The notes under the pieces: model-generated
Database searches by the model: none
The model's input: the letters and a program-made list of their open reading frames with translations, nothing else
Told to the model about the DNA's origin: nothing
Position numbers and translations under genes: made by a program
Source: Oscheius dolichura
Lineage: Eukaryota > Nematoda > Chromadorea > Rhabditida > Rhabditidae
Assembly (NCBI GenBank): GCA_932521035.1
Contig: OW051492.1
Location: forward strand, 6,014,001-6,078,000
Length of the DNA: 64,000 nt
Reading direction: 5' to 3'
Shown: piece by piece, positions 35,901-47,912 of the stretch
How the letters are laid out: every line of letters begins with the position of its first letter
Position numbering within the stretch: the stretch's first letter is position 1

Positions 35901-38900
35901 GTGTGGAATCTGCTCAGGAGGTAGCGGATCTGGAGACTGTTCAGTTTGTAGCAGGTGGCTCCCAGCGCGGCCACATCGTTCTTCTGCGCAGCCAGGAGGA
36001 TGGCCGTCTGTTTTATCCTGTCCAAGTGGCACTCGGCCGCCAGCTCGACACCCATCTGCTCGGCCCAGCGGTAGATGTCCTCCAGTCTCTGGAGCAGGAC
36101 ATTTCCCAGCCGAGTGGTCAGAGTGACCGGCTAAAAAAGGGTCCTACACAGGTTGAGACAGACACTAACCGTTGTTCCTACTCCAACCAAGCTGTTGAAG
36201 AGGGCCGCGTTGATGGCGTGGAACATGTGGCCGCTGACCTGGATGGTCAGGGCAGCGTTGAGGCGGGAAGCCCGCGCCGTCCGGAGGGCGGTATTTAGAA
36301 GATTCAGGAGATCGTCTAGAGAGAGGGAGAGATAAAGAAGTGAGAGAAAGCAGTCTTACTAGTGGCCACGTCGTTTTGTATGTAGATGTCAAGGAGAGGC
36401 TGGGAGACGGGTCGAAGAGCACCGACCAGGACGGTACACAGTCGACGGAAGACGCTCTCCACCATCGTAGACAGGTTGCCCGATCTGAATTGTTTAGTGA
36501 AGCAGATGAGCGGAAAGAGTCACCTCGGCAGCCTCAAGTCTGGGTTGTGGTCAACCAGGAAGAAAAATTCACTGGAGTTGGCCAGCCAGAAGAGCAACTC
36601 GTCTTTGTTGGTACATTCCTGTAGATATGGACTGAAGGGAGGGGGGACATGGAAACGTACCGATGCGATCTGCCCCAGGTATTGGTCAATCCTCTTACAA
36701 AATTGGACCAAATATGGTTTGGAATGGGAGTGAAAGAATTTTAAAGCGAGATAGAGGGCATAGGCCGGAGCCAGACGAAACTGGGTGGCGTCGGTAAACC
36801 CCCGAGACATCACCTGGAAGATTAGAATATAGGAGGGAAGTGTGGGCTAGACCCACCTCAACCAGATAATCCCACACTTTGTAGTCTCCGATTTGTAGGG
36901 AGATCGGCAGGGAGGTGTAACCGTTGGCCACCTTGGGGGCCATCCTCGGCTCCATTTGCTCGCTGGATTGCCTGGAGCTGGAGGAGGCCGAGAGACTGAA
37001 ACGAGACCATCGGGTCCGAGCTGCCGGTTTACTTAAACTTTACCCGATAATCCCTGGACAAACAATCTTTGTCGCCTTATAACCCCCGACCCTGTCCTCA
37101 AAAGGAGCGACTTACAGTTTCTTCAGCTGGTCCGACGAGAACGTGGGCAGTGTACTGTACTGGGGTGTGTTATTGTTCTCGGGCATTTTGAGACTTTCGC
37201 CTCTTTTTCGGAAAAAATGGGGACTGGCAAGGACCTGGGACGAGTCGACATAACGGGAGGAGGGGTCGGCCAGCTGCTGGCTCGAGGCGAATCTCCTCAT
37301 CTGGACGCGTGTTTTGAAAAAGGGCAAGGGAGCGATGATAAGAGCAGTTTGAATATCTGACTGGGCGGGAAGTTCCTTGGAGGCGATCAATCGATGACCA
37401 CAATCGGAATTATCAATGGGAAAGAGGGCTTGAGCAAACAAACCAGACCATGGCTGACCATCTTGGGATGCAAGGTCGGAAAGGGAGGAAAACGAGAAAA
37501 GACACTTGATGGAGACATAATTACGAGGACTGGGAGAGAATTCCGAGGAGGAGAACGGAGGAGCCGGAAGGATGAGTCAAGACGGATAAGAGAATGTGGG
37601 GGTGAATCAGAAGAAGGCAAACAGGCAATCGATGTACGCGGGCAGATTCACACTCAAAAGACAAACAGGCCTCTTTCTCATCCCCATAGTATTTAATAGA
37701 AGAGGATACTCACTTGTTGCAGAGGGGAGTCAGCCGGCTATAGTTTGCAGCGGGGGTCTCCTCGGGGACGGTCTGAAAAGGACGGGAAAATAAGAGCTAG
37801 GGACTAATGACCATTGGCTACTCTTTTTGAGTGTTCTGGCGTAGAAACTGTAGTGTTTGCAAGACGCTTCGTTATGTTTACGCATTGTGACAGCGAGTGG
37901 CACGCGAGGGAGGACGGACAGTCCAAAATATAGAAGACGACATGCTCGCGGCTAGAGAGAGACAGACTGACTGACCCGGTCGCAGGAGAACTTGAAGACG
38001 GCCGTCCTCCCGATAACCACGACGTCTCCGTGCTGGAGGATCTGTGTCTGGACTATCCTGTTCCCGTTGATCTTAACTTCTATTTAGCCGAGGACTGGCA
38101 GGAGGACTACCTCTATCCGGGCATCAGGGGCACTCGGGGTGATGGTCACCACCCTCTCCATAAATGTTATCACACAATGTCGACCACAGACCCCGGGGCC
38201 GTCGATCTGCAAATTCAATTCTCGCACCAACCATCAAAATATGCAATCTCGGCGGACTCACATAGATATTCTGGGCCTGCTGGGAGTACTGGGCGAGGGC
38301 CCGGTCGCTGCCGACCTCCGTCACTCCTTGTCTGATCGTGACCCATTGAGGAGGATTGGACACCTGGCCATCTGAAACAGAACTTATCTCTTAGGATATT
38401 AGATAAAACTACCTGGCTGAGTTACGAGGAAGGCGGGATCAGTACAAGCCATCCCGAAGGCCGGCGAAGGCTGGACGTAGTGGAGACCATTTCCGTTGAC
38501 TACGGTGGCCGACCTGAAAGGGGGCAGTTATCCCCCGTGTCGAGTGCAACCTACGCGTATTCGGAAGGGGTTCTCCTCAGGGCGAGATAGGAGTCGGGTC
38601 CATTCTCAGTGAATGTCATAGTGTGGAGGGGGAACTCATGGGGGTGGACGATTCTTCCCTCGGGCGGTAGGGGGCCTCTCCCGCCAGGCAACGGATGCTG
38701 AAGTGGTTAATTTAGAGAGAAAGGAGGTAGCCAACGGTGAAATGGCCTAATCAATCGAGCGGAACCGTATTGCAACTTTTTGTATAGGCGCCGACCACGC
38801 GGCTAAATGGGAATTCCATTCCCGCGGCTTTGATTAAAAGACTCGTTTCAGGACGTACCTCCACGAGGACGAAGTCCCCCTTCGAGTTGTCCAGGCCGTA

Positions 38901-39831
38901 TTTCTCGACCACCTCGGCCAGGATCTTCTCGGCCCTGTCGGACGACGACACCAGGATGGTCACATAGGGCCTCGAGGGGACCACGTCTCCCCCGTAGATC
39001 TTCAGTCTCCCTCCTGAATCTGTTTGTTTTCTCTAATAAATCCCCCGTACCGTGTTGTATCTGCTTCAGTTTCTCCTCCACTTTCCTTTCTCTCTTCCTC
39101 TTCATCACCGTCTCCGGATTTGATATCGTCCGGGTGAAGGTGTTCTGCGGCACCTGCCGGTAGAGGTCTCCGATGTGTGCCGGCTCCTCCCGTCCTTCAT
39201 TCACTGTCACTGAAATAACCTCCTATACCCGGAATAAGAGAGACAGACCGATGTCTTTGGCCTTCTTCTTGTTCTCCTTCTTGTCCCTCTTCGAGTACCT
39301 GGCCCCTTTCGGCAGTTGTCCGTCCTGTGGCAGTTGTATCGTCGAGAGGGGAGTAAAGTTCGGGTTCTCTCTCCGTAACAGGAATCGTCCCTCCCTATCG
39401 TCCCGGTGCCAGTTCAGCTGCACCAGAAGGGGCTTCTCGTCGTCGTCCAGCCGCCTTTCTGTCCCGTTCTCGTGTACCTAAAGGTAAAAGAAGAATACAA
39501 GACAAAAAAGGACCCACCTCCCACAGGGTGTACCTGTTGTCGGTCAGCATCTTCAGGTCCGGAAGGAACTTGTCGGCCAAGGCTTCGATCACGGCCCTGG
39601 TGGTGGCCGTGCTGGACACCCTCACACATTTGGTCAACACCCTCTCTCCCCCGTCCTAAAAACTCGTCTAAAGATAAAAGAAGGCCTTCCCACCTGGAAG
39701 TAGAAGCGCATGACGCCTTCGATCTCGAGCTCCTGCGTTGGATAGGACAGGTGGAAGAGATCCAGCCTATTCTCATTCCATTGCTGGACCAGCCGGGCTA
39801 GCTGTTCCCGGTCGCCTTCTTCGGAATACAT
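32946..39831 (-). CDS. AFDN: Afadin (AF-6/Canoe): RA-RA-FHA-DIL-PDZ junction scaffold
   Basis: Links nectins and cadherin-catenin complexes to actin at adherens junctions and binds Ras/Rap GTPases. It starts MYSEEGDREQLARLVQQWN 18 nt after a splice-like acceptor (gtccacag). RA1: MRFYFQDGGERVLTKCVRVS, then DEKPLLVQLNWHRDDREGRF. TFTRTISNPETVMKRKRERK matches the afadin RA1-RA2 linker. RA2 lies near 38.75-39.0 kb. An FHA-like domain lies at 38.35-37.98 kb (ALAQYSQQAQNIY, CGRHCVITFMERVVTITP). A DIL domain spans about 36.95-35.58 kb (GVELAAECHLDRIKQTAILL, CYKLNSLQIRYLLSRFH). PDZ: VRVTLKRGSGGIGLSIVAAQ and GIYVKKVVENSPASRDGRLS with GDQLLSVNGQSL. A low-complexity tail with a coiled-coil-like Glu/Arg segment (33.4-33.7 kb) ends with RLDFRDKMRLFATQLG, matching the afadin C-terminal block. 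About 30 short introns. Full domain set present. Confidence 0.93.
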
Positions 39832-40413
39832 GGTCAGACTATTGGCGATCTGTGGACAGAGCCATAAACTGAAACAAGGGCTGTCAGTAAAGAGCAGGGC
39901 GACACGAGAAACAGTACACAGCCAAAAGAAATCTATCGATTGGCTCGGAAAGACTGGTTCGCTTGAGGAAAATCAGACAACATAACGCATGCGCTGCTCC
40001 CTTTGTTCTAGGTGACTAATCCCCCTCGGACAGCTAAAAACACTTCTCGTTTGAATAAATATACTGTTATATTTTTAATTAATAGAGTAAATTGAAACAT
40101 AGAAAGGATAAGATATTTATAGAAAGGAGGGAAAAGTCAGCTGGACGGTACACGCTTCTGTACCGCCCCATATTGACGGTACGGGAAGCTGGACGTTTTC
40201 GAGGAGACGGCTGTATGCTCTAACAGAAAGAGGAGGATCAATTTAAGAGGTAAATAAGATGGAACTGATAGTATGGATTTTGTAGAATCGAGACGGAAAA
40301 AATACTGTCCTGGTTGGCAAGACGCCAAGCGACTTATCGCTAAACGCGTCAAGGTCACAGCCTAGCGCAATTCGTCCCTCCAAGTCAAGGTCTCCCTCTT
40401 TTATTTCTCCTTT

Positions 40414-43400
40414 CTATTGGGGCAATAAAGCATCGTCGAGATCGTCGAAGGAGTCTTCTCGCTGTGTCCTCCTGGCTCCTGTCTTTGGTCGATATGTCCC
40501 CGGTCCGACGGGGTCCGAGTAGGAGAGGTCGGCGGACCCTGGAATGTTTGATCGTCTTCGATATGGAATGGACTGACTCATGTCTCGCTGGGTGACTTCG
40601 AAGGGCTTGTCCTCGAAGGTGAACTGGGCACTGCTCATCCGGATGTTATTCTGGGAGGCCGTCAGGGAGCTGGGTCGACTGTCTAAAGTAGGGGGATTGA
40701 TGAAGGAGAGGGGGACTACTCGTCGGAAGGGGGAGGCTGTGGGCCGAGCCGGTGCCCCTCTTCCCCTGGCTGCTGTCCGACTCCCTCTGCTGCCTCAGGG
40801 TCTGCACTTTCTGGGCCTTCTCCAGCTTGGCCTCGTACTCGGCGGCCTCCGTCATCCCCAGATCCCTACACAGTCGAACCAAGAACTTCAGGCCTGAACC
40901 CTCTCTTTTCATTTGTCTGGTTAAAGAGCCTACATTCAACGTTGGACGGGAATCGTCGGTGAATGGTTCGGTACAACTCGAGTGCCCTCTGGTAGTTGCC
41001 GGCCTTCCGGTGCGAGCTGGCCATCATCAGCTGCCACCGTATCTCGTTCGGCCTGAAACGGCTGCCCTTTGTCCTCCACTTCCGCTTACTGCATAATGGA
41101 GGCCTTCTCGAAATAGTTCACGGCTTTTTCCGAGTACTGGGCGTCGATGTAATAGGCCCCCATCCACTCGATGACCTCCAGGTTCGAAGGGAACACCCGA
41201 TAGCTCTGAAATTCTTTTTCGGCTTGTGCCGGCAGATACTCACGTCGTAGTTACACTGGAATGCCTGTGTCTTGTCACCCTCCCGGTCGTAGATGGCCGC
41301 GAGGTGGGCGAGGATGGCCGGGTCCGAGGGGGCCAGACTATTGGCCTGGCTGTAGAGTTCGATGGCCTGGGCAGTGTCCTCCATGCTCTCGTATCTAATT
41401 CTGTCCTACTCGGAGAAGGGAGACACTCACATGGCAGCCAGCTGGCAGATGACCTGCACATTGTTCAGGAGGATGTTGTTCAGTTTGTAGAAACAGTCGA
41501 GTGCCTGCTCGACCTTCTCCTGTCTCCGGCAGACCAGCCCCATATTGTACAGGGCCTGCACACAGGCGGCGTCGTTGCTCAGGGCCTCCCTGTACTGGGC
41601 GTAGGCCTTGTCCAGATCTCCCCTCAGGAAGGCCACGTTGCCGGCATTGACCAGTGCATTGGCATTGTAGTGATCCAACGAAAGGGCCTGGTCAGCAAAG
41701 TTCTCGGCATCGGCCAAGGCGTCTCCTCCTTGCTAAAAAAAAAGAGAGGTAAGAGAGAAGATGACGATTACCAAGAGGGCTATCATCGACAGGTTGTTGG
41801 CGGCTGCACTTGCTATCTTCGTGTCTTGTTGGCGGAACACCTTCAGCACCTCTACGGCTCCTTCAATATCCCCAGAGCGAAGTAGATCGCCGGCTTTTGT
41901 CATTTCCAATTCCGTGGCCAAAGAGGCATGCACGGACTGTTTTATGGCTTCAACGCACCATTCATAGCCAGAGGCGTAGCTGAAACCAACAGAATAAAAA
42001 ACAAAAAAGAACTCCGATAGGGGCGAAAGGATTGTCAGCATTCTGTCGTCAGCTGAACTATAAATTCGTCATCGTTCTCGGCCGGGATTGAACCAGCACC
42101 CCACGCCGTTGCAATCGCGCCTCAACGCATTGCGCCATTGCGTCAAGGGAATGACTGCCCAATGGGTCCATATGAACGGATAGGTCACGGAAAAGGGAAC
42201 TTACTCGCTTGCTATGGCCGGACTGATGATCTTAGCAGCCATGAGGATGGCTCTCTCAGCTTGTCTTCGTTTCTGTCGCTGCCACTGTCTCAGTGCGTCG
42301 CTTCCGAGTACCTGACTCATCAGGACATCGTCTCTTTCCTAGACTATTTCCATTGGAAGCAGTCTGCCCTCTACCTGTCCCCTGGTCTCCTCCTCCTCCT
42401 CCAGCTGTACATCCAACAATCGCTGGAAGCTGTCCCTCATCTTCTCCGGGTCGTCCAGGCAGTAGCATGTCAAAACTGGGCCGTGTCTGTCTCTCCCAGG
42501 GTCACTCACCCAAGTTGAGTGCCGAGTCGAGGTCCTGTTCCTCGCTGCTGCAGTGTTCGAAGGTGGCCAGTGCCTCGTCGTAGTTTCCGAGCATGATGAA
42601 TGCCACCCCGATGTTGTTCATGACCCGGAGACGGATCCTCTTCTGGATATTGGGCACTTGATCCAGCCCCATCCGGTAGTATTTGACGGCCTTGTTGTAG
42701 TCCCTCTTCTTGAAGTAAATATTCCCGATGTTGACCTTGAGCCGACTGGCGTTCGGGAACATCTTGTTCTTGACAATCAACTCGTACGTGTTCAGGGCCT
42801 CGTTCGACATATCGTTATTCGTATACTGTAGCCGGGTGATCTATATCTCCCCCTTCCTCCCTACCTGCTGAGCCAGATTGAACAAGACGGTAAAGGTCAG
42901 GTCGAGGTTCATGCCCTCGACCAGCTGGTTCTGTTCCCGGAACTTGGCCACGGCCCTCTCCCGTCGGCCGGCCTCCTTCGCCTTCTCCAGTGCCTAAACT
43001 GGCCCGTCTCCAGCCACAGTTAGACAGCCAACCTCCTTGAAGTTCCTTCTCTCGGCCGCCATGACACTCTCCCTCAGCATGTCCATCACCCGCCGCTCCT
43101 TCTCCAGACATCTCTGCTCCGCCCTGAATATTCTCCGTCCTCCCTCCTTCCCCTCGCCCACCCTTCGGTCGTCGTCGGATCGGCGATCTTTTCAGCCTCG
43201 CTGGCCATCACCTTATTGGCATAAGAACTGTAGCCGGCTGCTCGGACTGCCGTCATCGGACGCGAAGCCTGTGCAGCAGCTGCTATTCCAGCGGCAGTCG
43301 ACAGTCGCCCGGCACGGGACATTGTCCCGTAGGAGGAGGCCGGCACCATTCCGGAGGGAGGGCGACCGGACGAGGTCGGGATGCGCAGCTGGCCGGCTGT

Positions 43401-43690
43401 CACCCCTCCCGTCTAGGAGGATCATCCTCGAGGAGACAACGACACGTACCATGGGCCGCCTGCCGTGGGAACTCCTGGCCACGGCCTGTTGAAACGAGCG
43501 GTCGTGTTGAAGATTCTGGGTGTCGTATGCCGCGTCCACTGGGGTGTCAAATCCCTCATATGGGTCGCTCATCATCGAGATGACCTGAACTGGGAGAATA
43601 GACGGGGGAGACCAGGGAGGATATCAAAAGGGATGGGACAATTACCGAGGAGATTCCTCCTTTTAGAGAGAACGGGCCGCTGGTCGTCAT
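40414..43690 (-). CDS. IFT88: IFT88 (Polaris/OSM-5), intraflagellar transport complex B TPR protein
   Basis: Core IFT-B subunit needed to build cilia. It starts MTTSGPFSLK and then reads MMSDPYEGFDTPVDAAYDTQ. The family signature RPMTAVRAAGYSSYA sits near 43.25 kb. TPR repeats follow: TLFNLAQQ, then ALNTYELIVKNKMFPNASRL, KVNIGNIYFKKRDYNKAVKY and YRMGLDQVPNIQKRIRLRVM. Further on are FSYASGYEWCVEAIKQS, LYNMGLVCRRQEKVEQALDC, IYDREGDKTQAFQCNYDSYR, EVIEWMGAYYIDAQYSEKAV and ECLRFLVRLCRDLGM. The C-terminus DPVGPGTYRPKTGARR, then DDLDDALLPQ, matches the vertebrate end (DPLGPQIERPKTAAKK, then DDLLPE). About 800 residues, normal length. Its start is only 61 bp from the stop of the upstream secreted-protein gene on the same strand. 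One larger intron (about 42.0-42.2 kb) carries a tRNA-like sequence. Confidence 0.95.
42074..42147 (-). other. tRNA-like sequence (degenerate tRNA or SINE head) in an IFT88 intron
   Basis: On the minus strand a 74-nt segment has an A-box-like TGGCGCAATGCG, a B-box GGTTCAATCCC and a five-pair T stem (GCTGG/CCGGC). It also has a plausible D stem (GCGC/GCGC). The acceptor ends pair poorly and no clean anticodon stem forms, so it is unlikely to be a working tRNA. It is better read as a tRNA pseudogene or the head of a short interspersed element. Confidence 0.4.
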
Positions 43691-43750
43691 GGCAATGCGT
43701 TTGCCGCCAAACTCGATCAACACACGACTAATTCTTTCGAAATATACACT

Positions 43751-44250
43751 TTATTTGGTCGACTGATCACATTTCACCGTCTGGACACCGTTTTCGAGGG
43801 TTATGGTACAGGCAGCTCCTTGCTTGTTGACCTGCCATCCGTTGGTCGGATCTGGAATGTCTCTTTTTGAGGGGGCATCAGTTCAAAGGACCGTATGAGC
43901 CGGAGATTCCCCCGCCGACGGCTCCGCCACTCGCAGTCAGCTGTCCCGTGGCATCGGATGCTTCACCCGTGCCCAATTTCCCTTGTACATTGCCGGTCAC
44001 CTGATGCCAGCCATCTGAAATATGTCCATATGGCAGAGGGAACCTCTACCCGGTCCCAGCTGGAACTGCGCCGATCCCCCTACGCTTCCTCCGACACTCC
44101 ATCCCCAGCTACGACCTGAAATGATTCTTGATAACTAGCGCTTCTACCCAGTTGCTCACCAACCGATGGAAAAGTAATTCCGTCTTGAGAACTGCTGACA
44201 AACACGGAATGAGCTGAGGCTGCTATCAGACAAAAAGCAAGGCAATGCAT
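43751..44250 (-). CDS. Small secreted glycine-rich protein, unknown function
   Basis: Four short exons splice in frame to about 130 residues. A signal peptide (MHCLAFCLIAASAHSVF) is followed by a Gly/Ser-rich body. Introns read in frame: 44135-44159 (25 nt), a 35-nt one near 44032-44066, and a 42-nt one near 43853-43894. The middle is Gly/Trp-rich (WGWSVGGSVGGSAQFQLG) with DGWHQVTGNVQGKLGTGEAS and ASGGAVGGGISGSY. The last exon is DPTNGWQVNKQGAACTITLE with VQTVKCDQSTK and two cysteines. The phrases DGWHQVTG and TNGWQVNKQG look like two diverged copies of one unit. No family recognised. It lies 61 bp before IFT88 and 194 bp after Ro60, on the same strand. Confidence 0.55.
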
Positions 44251-44444
44251 TTTGATGTCTGCCACTCTACCTTCCCCTTTTTATACAGTAAAAACACCGC
44301 TGATACCTGAAGAGCAAATATTTTCGAGGTGGTTGAATGACGACGAAATTGTGCATACTTTTAATGTACGAACATTTTTTATTTATTAAGAAAGAAATGT
44401 ACAGCAAGCATAACAAAGTTTACAAAATTATGAACTACCACTTT

Positions 44445-46765
44445 TTATAACTGTCCCGTAACAAAATCATGCATCAACGAGGGAACTGCACTATCAAATC
44501 CAACAATATCCAGCATATTCACGTCACCGGGGTCGGCAATAGTAAATCTGTAATAAATCGCGATAAAAAAAATGAAAAAGTTACTAACCCGGTACTTGTC
44601 ATTCCGATGACAATAAGCTTGGCGTCACTGATTCCTGAGGCTTCCCTATATGATTTCAACGCATCAACGGGTTTGATCTGAAACATGCACTGTATGTCTA
44701 AACCTTGTTAAACTAACATGGCCGCTCCAGGTCTCACAATCAGTATACACAACGAAGGTATCGAACTTCTTGTTATTTTCCTTGGCCCAAATCATAGGAA
44801 GACTACAGTCGGTGCTTCCGAACGACAAGTTATCCATATAATCTTCAATTTTTGCAATGTCCCATGTTCTGTCAAACGGAAGAGTGACCAACTTGTCGCA
44901 GAAACCGACGCATTCAACCTAAGTTACCAACGATATACTAAAAGTTTTAAAAAAACTGACATTCTGCTCATTTCTAAGGCTCACTAATGATATAGCCGCG
45001 CTAGCTGTTCTACAGCTAAGCATAGTTCCAGATATGCGGGCGCACATACTTCCAGAAACATCGAATGCAAAACAGAAACGCTTGTTGGTTGGTGGGGCGT
45101 TGATAAAAGATTTGTAGAAGGCTGTTTCAAGAGCTGAGTCGATCTAGAAAAATGTTAGAAGGAGGCGAGAAAAGAAACTAACCTCTGGGTCGACATCCCA
45201 TGTGAGATTTCCCTTATCTCCGCGTCCCTCTTGGTAAACCGTCTTTGCAAGAAGAATGGTGATTGGATGAACCTTGGCTGCCTTTAGTTGTTCTTCGTCT
45301 GTGACTCGATCAACCACCAATTTGGTATACTTTCTATAAAAACAAAGATTTCTCAATTTAAAAGAATAAACTTACGCGTCGAGAGCTTCTATAGCAGAGA
45401 GTTTTCCCAGATTACGGATCATAGCAGTCATGGGCATGTGGTCTAGAAGAGCTTGCCATACACCGACTGAATTCAGCAACTCGGTTGGAATATGCTCTCG
45501 GACAAGACCTCAAAGCATTTAAAAGTATACTGTGCTAAAAAAATACTTACGGAATTCCTTTATCGCTTTCACTGCCTCTTCTTCCGTGGATTTACTGTTT
45601 AAGCCAATGAAGGCTTCAACTAAATTGAGGGCAGAGCTTTTTAGTTCATTATCCATAGTGAGTTTGGTATATTTCACTGCCGTCATCTCGGCATCTTGCT
45701 CCTTTTGAGTGAGCTTACGTTTTCTCTGATTCAAGTCACCTAAAAATGCTATTATTGGAAACCAAACATTTTAGTTAAAAAGACGTTAAGGTCAAAACGG
45801 ACCTTTAACGGCATATCTGTACAGTTGTTCGACCTCCAGCTCGTGTTCGTTGCGATGAACATTTTCACGAGGATCAGGATGGGCAAGGCGGAAAATGTCT
45901 CTGTGAGTCCATCCTTCTCGCTGTCTGTACTTGGTTAGCTGCATGGCTAAACGAGAGAGATCCTGGTTGTGATACCTAAAGAAACTTTTTGCAAAATAAT
46001 CAACAACAAATACCAAGAGCTGATAGCGGTTCTCATCATTCTTCCCCATCCTGTAGAAGTTTTAGTATTATCTCTGGCCGACGCCTTGGCAATCTCTTCA
46101 CAGAACTTGATAAACATGAACAAATGGGTTGGAATGCGGCATACCTAAACAAATACCATAGAAAAAAAGAAGAGTAAAGCAACTCACAGCTTCAACTAAA
46201 TGAAAAGCTGCCTTCTGAAGGTCAAGTTTCCCTTCCATAGAGTCATCACCCTTCATCCTACGGGTATCCACAACATCGTAGCGAGCGCACAAGGCCAGGG
46301 CGTACATCACGGGCTCCTGTTTCGGATTTCTTCCAGCCAAAGAGATCTCTCTGATTTCTCTCAGAACCATGTGCCCCTTTCCTAGAAACAGAAAATAATG
46401 AGTAAAACATCAGTAAAAAATAAACCTTTTTTGATAATATCCACAATTGCTTGAGCATTATCCACCTTCATCTCTCGTTCTGTAGAATAGTAAGTGCCTC
46501 CATCGCAGCCAAGAATCAGAAAACGACGAACACGTGTGATATCGTCTACGGCAAACACAAATCCGCCGGCAGTGTTTCTCACCTAAATGATTTATATTGT
46601 GTGAAAGGAACAAAATGACAGACTTCATCATCTCTGTCTTGAACCATTTGCCCGGGGAGCTGGCCGTCGGCAACATTCATATCTTGAAGATCGGTTTCAA
46701 TTCTAAACATTGAAATTCATTGGATATAAACGTGTAGTCTACCCGTCGACTTCCGCATTAGCCAT
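44445..46765 (-). CDS. RO60: Ro60/TROVE RNA-binding protein
   Basis: Ring-shaped protein that binds Y RNAs and misfolded small RNAs in RNA quality control. It starts MANAEVDG. The TROVE region holds TAGGFVFAVDDITRVRRFLI, LGCDGGTYYSTEREMKVDNA, REIREISLAGRNPKQEPVMY, ALALCARYD, CRIPTHLFMFIKFCEEIA and LAMQLTKYRQREGWTHRDIF. The C-terminal von Willebrand A part has the metal-site motif FDVSGSM (Asp-x-Ser-x-Ser), then FGSTDCSLPMIWAKENNKKF, VVYTDCETWSGHV and ALKSYREASGISDAKLIVIG. The end reads FTIADPGDVNMLDIVGFDSA, matching vertebrate Ro60 ([20 protein letters not shown]). Base composition and codon use are clearly AT-richer than in the neighbouring IFT88 and afadin genes. An acceptor-like tttttcag lies about 30 nt before the ATG. 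Confidence 0.95.
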
Positions 46766-47912
46766 AGTTGCTTAGATTGTGGAAGTTATACTCCTGAAAA
46801 ATATTTTATCAGAAAGCAAAAAGAAAGCGGGTACACTAAAAGGCTGAGCAAAAGTGAATGGTCAAAGGCAGGGGCGGAGCGATCATAAACAATCCGCACA
46901 AAGCCACAACAGATTGCAATATTTCGCAAGAATGCAATCCCTTTGGAAATGGAACGGGAAAAGGTGTAACATTTTGCAATGTGGCCAAGCTATCCAATTG
47001 GATTTTGATATAAACAATTTCTTACACCTACTGACAAAGTGGCCAGTTTGGTATCTGTTTATAGTTTACTCGAACAATCAAAGTTGGCCCTATAAGTCAG
47101 AGAATCAGAAGTTTACCCTTACAAATTATATGAAAGCTCTATGGGTACAAATTATATGAAAGCTCTATGAACAGTCTCGGCGTAGCAGCGGGACACAAAA
47201 ACAACTGGCTTTTTTTCAGTGTTGACTCACTCGGTGAAAACGTGGAGATTTCAAAAGTGGCTGTAACATGGCAACAGAATTGAGAAAGTCTGCGAAATGT
47301 GAATAGCACTGGAAGTGAGAAATTCGCTATTCTGCGAAGGCGCAAGAAAGACAAAAGAGGCAGGGTTTCAGAAGAAAGTCTAAAGAATCCTGGGATGCGC
47401 CAGTTTCTACAGCACATTATGAGCCCAGCACCACAGATAAAATAGGAGAGGAGGTGTGAGACCGGCTGTCGCTGTAGAGGGCATGTGTCATTGCCTGGAA
47501 CAGGGACCGGCCGGTAAAGAGGATTGCAGAGAAGGGTGTTCTTTTGTATTCAAAACAATTAGTCACACCGCATTGCTTTTTGTCCTGAAGGTTACCAAAG
47601 TGCAAAGATTTCTTGTTCGTTTAGCTGACCGCCCTTTTATCAGCGATTCCCCCCGTATAAAATAGCTTATCGGCCGTGTCTCTCCAAATTGCCGGGTCTT
47701 TCGGCTACCGAACGGCATCCTTCCTTGGCAGATCAATTCCCCGTCTATGACCTTGGGTCCTATCCATCGAATCGTCACTTCCCCTGATTTTTCTCGTCGT
47801 CTCCCCTCTGCCGACCTTCCACCGGGTGATCCCATATCTGATCTTCGGATCTGCCGGCCTCTCTTCTTCTTTCCTCTCCCCCGTCCCTTCTGACGTTTCT
47901 CCTTTTCAGAAA
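46766..47912. other. Intergenic region with a short tandem repeat
   Basis: About 1.1 kb between the divergent Ro60 and FABP genes. No coding exon was recognised. It includes a duplicated 26-bp unit at 47120-47169. The FABP 5' region ends in a pyrimidine-rich acceptor (ctccttttcag) immediately before the start codon. Confidence 0.5.
47120..47169. repeat. Two-copy tandem repeat, 26-bp unit
   Basis: The block starting tacaaattatatgaaagctc and ending tatg occurs at 47120-47143 and again, identical, at 47146-47169. Likely a replication-slippage duplication. Confidence 0.85.

Noticed and set aside
35770..36335. Plus-strand frames over the afadin DIL region
   Set aside because: Antisense shadows of strongly conserved minus-strand coding sequence.
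46854..47159. 101-codon plus frame near the 26-bp tandem repeat
   Set aside because: AT-rich, ends in the repeat itself, lacks any conserved motif, and lies in the divergent promoter region of Ro60 and FABP.
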